Part shown: positions 61,324-64,000 of the stretch, piece by piece
Layout of the letters: every line of letters starts with the position of its first letter
Position numbering within the stretch: the stretch's first letter is position 1
Source of the DNA: Lactobacillus sp.
Lineage (GTDB): Bacteria > Bacillota > Bacilli > Lactobacillales > Lactobacillaceae
NCBI GenBank assembly: GCA_022484695.1
Contig: JAKVKU010000007.1
Location: 1-64,000, forward strand
Reading direction: 5' to 3'
Length of the DNA: 64,000 nucleotides
Translations under genes and position numbers: made by a program
Notes under the pieces: generated by a model
Told to the model about the DNA's origin: nothing
The model's database searches: none
The model's input: only the letters and a program-made list of their open reading frames with translations

Positions 61324-63615
61324 CTAAATGACGTGGGCTTGTTTTAACTGTTCAAAGACGTGTTGGCTGGCCAAAGGATTGCTATTAATGGCCACACCGG
61401 TGGCATTTTTCACCGCATTACGAATGGCGGCTGCAGGTGAACACAGGGGATTTTCACCCAGAGATTTGTTGCCATAAGGGCCCAGGGGATCTTCACTTTC
61501 CACGAAAGTATGATCTAAGTCCGGTAAGTCCATGGTGGTGGGGATCTTATAATCCATCAGATTATTGTTCAAAGGCTTGCCAGCTTCGTTATAACGCACG
61601 CCTTCACTGAGGCCATAGGCGATCCCCATGGCCATCCCACCATCTACTTGCCCCTCGGCTAAGATAGGGTTGATGATTTTCCCGGAGTCATGGACGTTCA
61701 TGACGCTGAGCAGTTCAATTTGGCCGGTTTCAATATCCACTTCCACTTGGGCCAGGGTACAGCCGGAAGCGTAGGAGTTGTTATGGATGTTCACCGAAGA
61801 TTCTGCCACGATGGCCCGACCATGTTCCATATCATAGAAGGAAGACATGGCAAAGTCAGCCAAGTCGGCGATTTTTTGGTCATTGTGACTATAAACGATA
61901 TTGCCGTCCACGATATCCATGTATTCTGGGCGGATATCGTACATTTCAGAGGCCCGTTTGAGGATCTTTTGTTTCATTTTTTCGGCAGCTTCTTGCACCG
62001 CAAAACCGGTGATGTAAGTCTGCCGGGAAGCATAAGAACCGGTATCAAAAGGATCGATATCCGTGTCACTCATGGCGTCGCGAATGATTTTATCGTAGCC
62101 CACACCAATGGTATCGGCGGCCATTTGACTAAAGGCGGTGTCCGCCCCTTGGCCAATTTCCGTGGCCCCTAGCATGAGTTTAAAGGAGGCATCCGGCATC
62201 AAGGTCAAGCGGGCCCCAGCGGTTTCCAGGCCGAAAGGATAAGTCCCTGAGCCGTAAGAAAAGCCAGCTACACCCACACCACGGCGTTTGCTGCCGGTTT
62301 TATATTTTAAGCTATCCTGCAATTTTTCATCCCAATGGAAAGCTTCACGGCCCTTTTCAAGACATTTATCGATCTTAAAGTTAAATTGTTGCACATGGCT
62401 CAAGGTATTTAGGAAACCTTCCGGCCGGCGGTTTTGAATCCGGAAGTCAATGGGATCCATGCCAATTTTTTCAGCGGCATCATCCATGATGGATTCCAAG
62501 GCAAACATCACTTGGGGAATCCCATAACCCCGCATGGCCCCCGCAGTGGCCACGTTGGTATAGATGGTCTTAGCCGCATAGCGCAGGCTTTCGGTTTTAT
62601 ACAAAGCATTAATAAAGGTACCACCCTTACCGCCAATGGCGTGGCCGTGGGAAGCGTAGCCCCCTTGGTTGGAGTATACGTTGCAGTCGATGGCGGTGAT
62701 ACTGCCGTCTTTATTGACCCCTACGGCCAAATCATAATCGATGGCATGGCGGGTTCTAGTATAGGCGATGGATTCTTCCCGGGTCAGGTTCATTTCCACG
62801 GGACGTCCGCCACAGGCCATACTTAAAGCCACCACTAAAGGTTCGATAATAACTTCTTGTTTGTTCCCAAAACCGCCACCGATAAAGGGTTTTTGCACCC
62901 GAATTTGCGACCAAGGGATACCCACGGCTTGGCCAATGATCCGGCGGCAAATGTAAGGAATTTGGGTGGAGCTGATACAGGTCCAGCGTTGGTCCTCACT
63001 TTGCCAAGCCACGGCCACTTGGTTTTCCATGTGCACGTGTTGTTGCATTGGCGTGTGGAAGTGTTCTTTAATGACGTAATCGGCTGCTTTTAATTCCTTA
63101 GCCACGTCCCCGTAACCTACACTGGTATCGGCGATGACATTGTCCCGCTCTTCATGAATGCGCCGGGCGTTATCGGCCATGGCGGCTTTTGGCGTTAAGT
63201 ACACCGGATACTTTTCATAAGTCACTTTGATTTTTTCCAGGGCCCGGATGGCTTCAAGTTCGGTCTTAGCCACCACACAAGCGATATCATCGCCGTACAC
63301 CCGCACGTGGCGGGTCAATAGGGTCCGGTCTTCGATATCCCGCTTAGCCGGCACCATGGACCAGGGATGGCCAGCCGTGCCAAATTTGTTTTGGGGCAAG
63401 TCTTCGGGTAAGAAGATCTTCACGACCCCCGGCATTTGTTCAGCCTCAGTGATGTCATAAGCGGTGACGTAGCCATGGGCAATGGTCGACCGTAGAATTT
63501 TGGCGTGAAGTTTGTGATTGATCGGGAAGTCCGCCGTAAATTTTGCTTGGCCCTTCACCTTGGCGATGGCATCCCATCGCTGTTCAGTTTTACCAATGAC
63601 ATTGTTCTTTGCCAT
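61324..63615 (-). CDS. Molybdenum hydroxylase large (molybdopterin) subunit, xanthine dehydrogenase-like
   Basis: The 763-residue subunit has an N-terminal a/b hammerhead domain and the molybdopterin-binding domain. Key pieces are PFIGGGFGNKQE, GAMRGYGIPQ, the GATEIGQGADTAFSQMAA cofactor loop and the C-terminal SLGENPLCSPAAAIRNAV, whose Glu corresponds to the catalytic base of the family. It hydroxylates an aromatic or purine substrate; xanthine, nicotinate and 4-hydroxybenzoyl-CoA types are all possible. ATG 63615 follows AGGAGGG. Such operons are uncommon in lactobacilli and need a molybdenum cofactor made elsewhere. Confidence 0.9.
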   Translation of the reverse strand: MAKNNVIGKTEQRWDAIAKVKGQAKFTADFPINHKLHAKILRSTIAHGYVTAYDITEAEQMPGVVKIFLPEDLPQNKFGTAGHPWSMVPAKRDIEDRTLLTRHVRVYGDDIACVVAKTELEAIRALEKIKVTYEKYPVYLTPKAAMADNARRIHEERDNVIADTSVGYGDVAKELKAADYVIKEHFHTPMQQHVHMENQVAVAWQSEDQRWTCISSTQIPYICRRIIGQAVGIPWSQIRVQKPFIGGGFGNKQEVIIEPLVVALSMACGGRPVEMNLTREESIAYTRTRHAIDYDLAVGVNKDGSITAIDCNVYSNQGGYASHGHAIGGKGGTFINALYKTESLRYAAKTIYTNVATAGAMRGYGIPQVMFALESIMDDAAEKIGMDPIDFRIQNRRPEGFLNTLSHVQQFNFKIDKCLEKGREAFHWDEKLQDSLKYKTGSKRRGVGVAGFSYGSGTYPFGLETAGARLTLMPDASFKLMLGATEIGQGADTAFSQMAADTIGVGYDKIIRDAMSDTDIDPFDTGSYASRQTYITGFAVQEAAEKMKQKILKRASEMYDIRPEYMDIVDGNIVYSHNDQKIADLADFAMSSFYDMEHGRAIVAESSVNIHNNSYASGCTLAQVEVDIETGQIELLSVMNVHDSGKIINPILAEGQVDGGMAMGIAYGLSEGVRYNEAGKPLNNNLMDYKIPTTMDLPDLDHTFVESEDPLGPYGNKSLGENPLCSPAAAIRNAVKNATGVAINSNPLASQHVFEQLKQAHVI

Positions 63616-63730
63616 GAAATTTCCCTCCTGAATTGAAAGACTATTTTTCTGCAACACAAAAAAACATCTTTTAGGTTTTAATGAAAAAAATAAGACGTGA
63701 CTGCCCAATTGTAACCCTCGCGTTGCTTAT

Positions 63731-63759
63731 AATTTAGCACAGGAACAGCCTTTAAGCAA
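63731..63759 (-). promoter_or_regulatory. Promoter of the molybdenum hydroxylase operon
   Basis: On the minus strand TTGCTT (63754-63759) and extended TGC-TAAATT (-10 at 63731-63736) are separated by 17 bases. Confidence 0.5.
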
Positions 63760-63819
63760 CGACAAGCTCAATACATCACAAGTTCAAATCCGGCTAATCT
63801 GTGTTACAACAGCGCTCTA

Positions 63820-63847
63820 AGGGAAATCCCTGAATATCAGATTTCCC
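63820..63847. promoter_or_regulatory. Inverted repeat between divergent promoters
   Basis: GGGAAATC (63821-63828) and GATTTCCC (63840-63847) are perfect eight-base arms around 11 bases, between the hydroxylase promoter and the promoter of the last gene; a shared operator is possible. Confidence 0.45.
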
Positions 63848-63868
63848 CGGGGGACCGTTATTTAGGGG

Positions 63869-63897
63869 TTGGAACTATGCTAGTATGGGCATATAAG
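63869..63897 (+). promoter_or_regulatory. Promoter of the gene at the right edge
   Basis: TTGGAA (63869-63874) and TATAAG (63892-63897) are separated by 17 bases. Confidence 0.6.
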
Positions 63898-63936
63898 GAA
63901 AATAATCACAAATTCGCTAGAAAGGGGAACCATTAT

Positions 63937-64000
63937 ATGGGACATCGTTTGAAATTAGGGGCCACTTTATTGGTTGGTATCTGTGCTTTGGTTTTAACCT
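63937..64000 (+). CDS. Secreted or membrane protein, 5' end only
   Basis: Only 21 codons are visible: MGHRLKLGATLLVGICALVL, the start of a signal peptide or membrane anchor. It follows AAAGGGG and the promoter at 63869. Nothing more can be said about its function. Confidence 0.6.
   Translation, partial: MGHRLKLGATLLVGICALVLT

Overview
The window looks like chromosomal DNA of a low-to-mid GC lactic acid bacterium, most likely Lactobacillaceae; I cannot name the genus. The signs are strong AAGGAGG ribosome binding sites, KxYKxGKxW-type signal peptides on LPxTG adhesins, a T-box before serS, an opuCABCD osmolyte importer, a gallate-decarboxylase (lpdCBD) locus, and a Ddl ligase with the Phe linked to intrinsic vancomycin resistance. 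No rRNA, tRNA, insertion sequence or CRISPR array was seen. Most of the window is ordinary metabolism and transport cut by clear intrinsic terminators; three stretches are accessory and poorly explained.

Layout. 1-330: 5' end of a leftward leuA-like gene behind a leucine leader peptide and attenuator. 431-2994: a rightward cluster of unrecognised secreted and single-pass membrane proteins (four paralogues of one, two of the other) behind a LytTR-type double repeat. 3.0-6.6 kb: opuC transporter. 6.6-11.7 kb: vitamin kinase, UPF0316 protein, aldo/keto reductase, MocR regulator, secreted SH3-like protein. 11.8-15.2 kb: lpdD-lpdB-lpdC with a divergent LysR regulator and a palindrome between them. 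15.3-17.6 kb: membrane protein and proline iminopeptidase. 17.7-23.7 kb: an array of small membrane proteins (DUF5808-like, SdpI-like, DUF1648) next to an AgrC/AgrA-type two-component system. 23.9-28.6 kb: DUF975 protein, AbrB-type protein, two NAD(P)-binding proteins, MarR, Mop molybdate-binding protein, fructosamine kinase. 28.6-31.7 kb: amino-acid ABC transporter. 32-40 kb: two small proteins, then two tandem giant LPxTG adhesins. 40-43.7 kb: UbiB-family kinase, T-box, serS. 43.7-48.1 kb: an AT-rich island with a TetR-type gene, a possible RiPP precursor (Nif11-like), a radical SAM enzyme, and a second copy of a pair from the 18-20 kb array. 48.2-59.9 kb: HNH protein, PsiE, sbcDC, flavodoxin-fold reductase, ddl, cupin, ribB and small unknown proteins. 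59.9-63.7 kb: a three-subunit molybdenum hydroxylase. 63.9 kb: start of a secreted or membrane protein.

Connections. The LytTR-type repeats before the 0.5-3 kb cluster and the LytTR response regulator at 21 kb suggest, but do not prove, one cell-density-type circuit. SdpI-family proteins are known as immunity to a secreted peptide toxin, so the DUF5808/SdpI array beside a quorum-sensing-like kinase, and its copy beside a radical SAM/Nif11-like pair, suggest peptide production and self-protection. The Mop protein at 27.4 kb fits a cell that uses molybdate for the hydroxylase at 60 kb.
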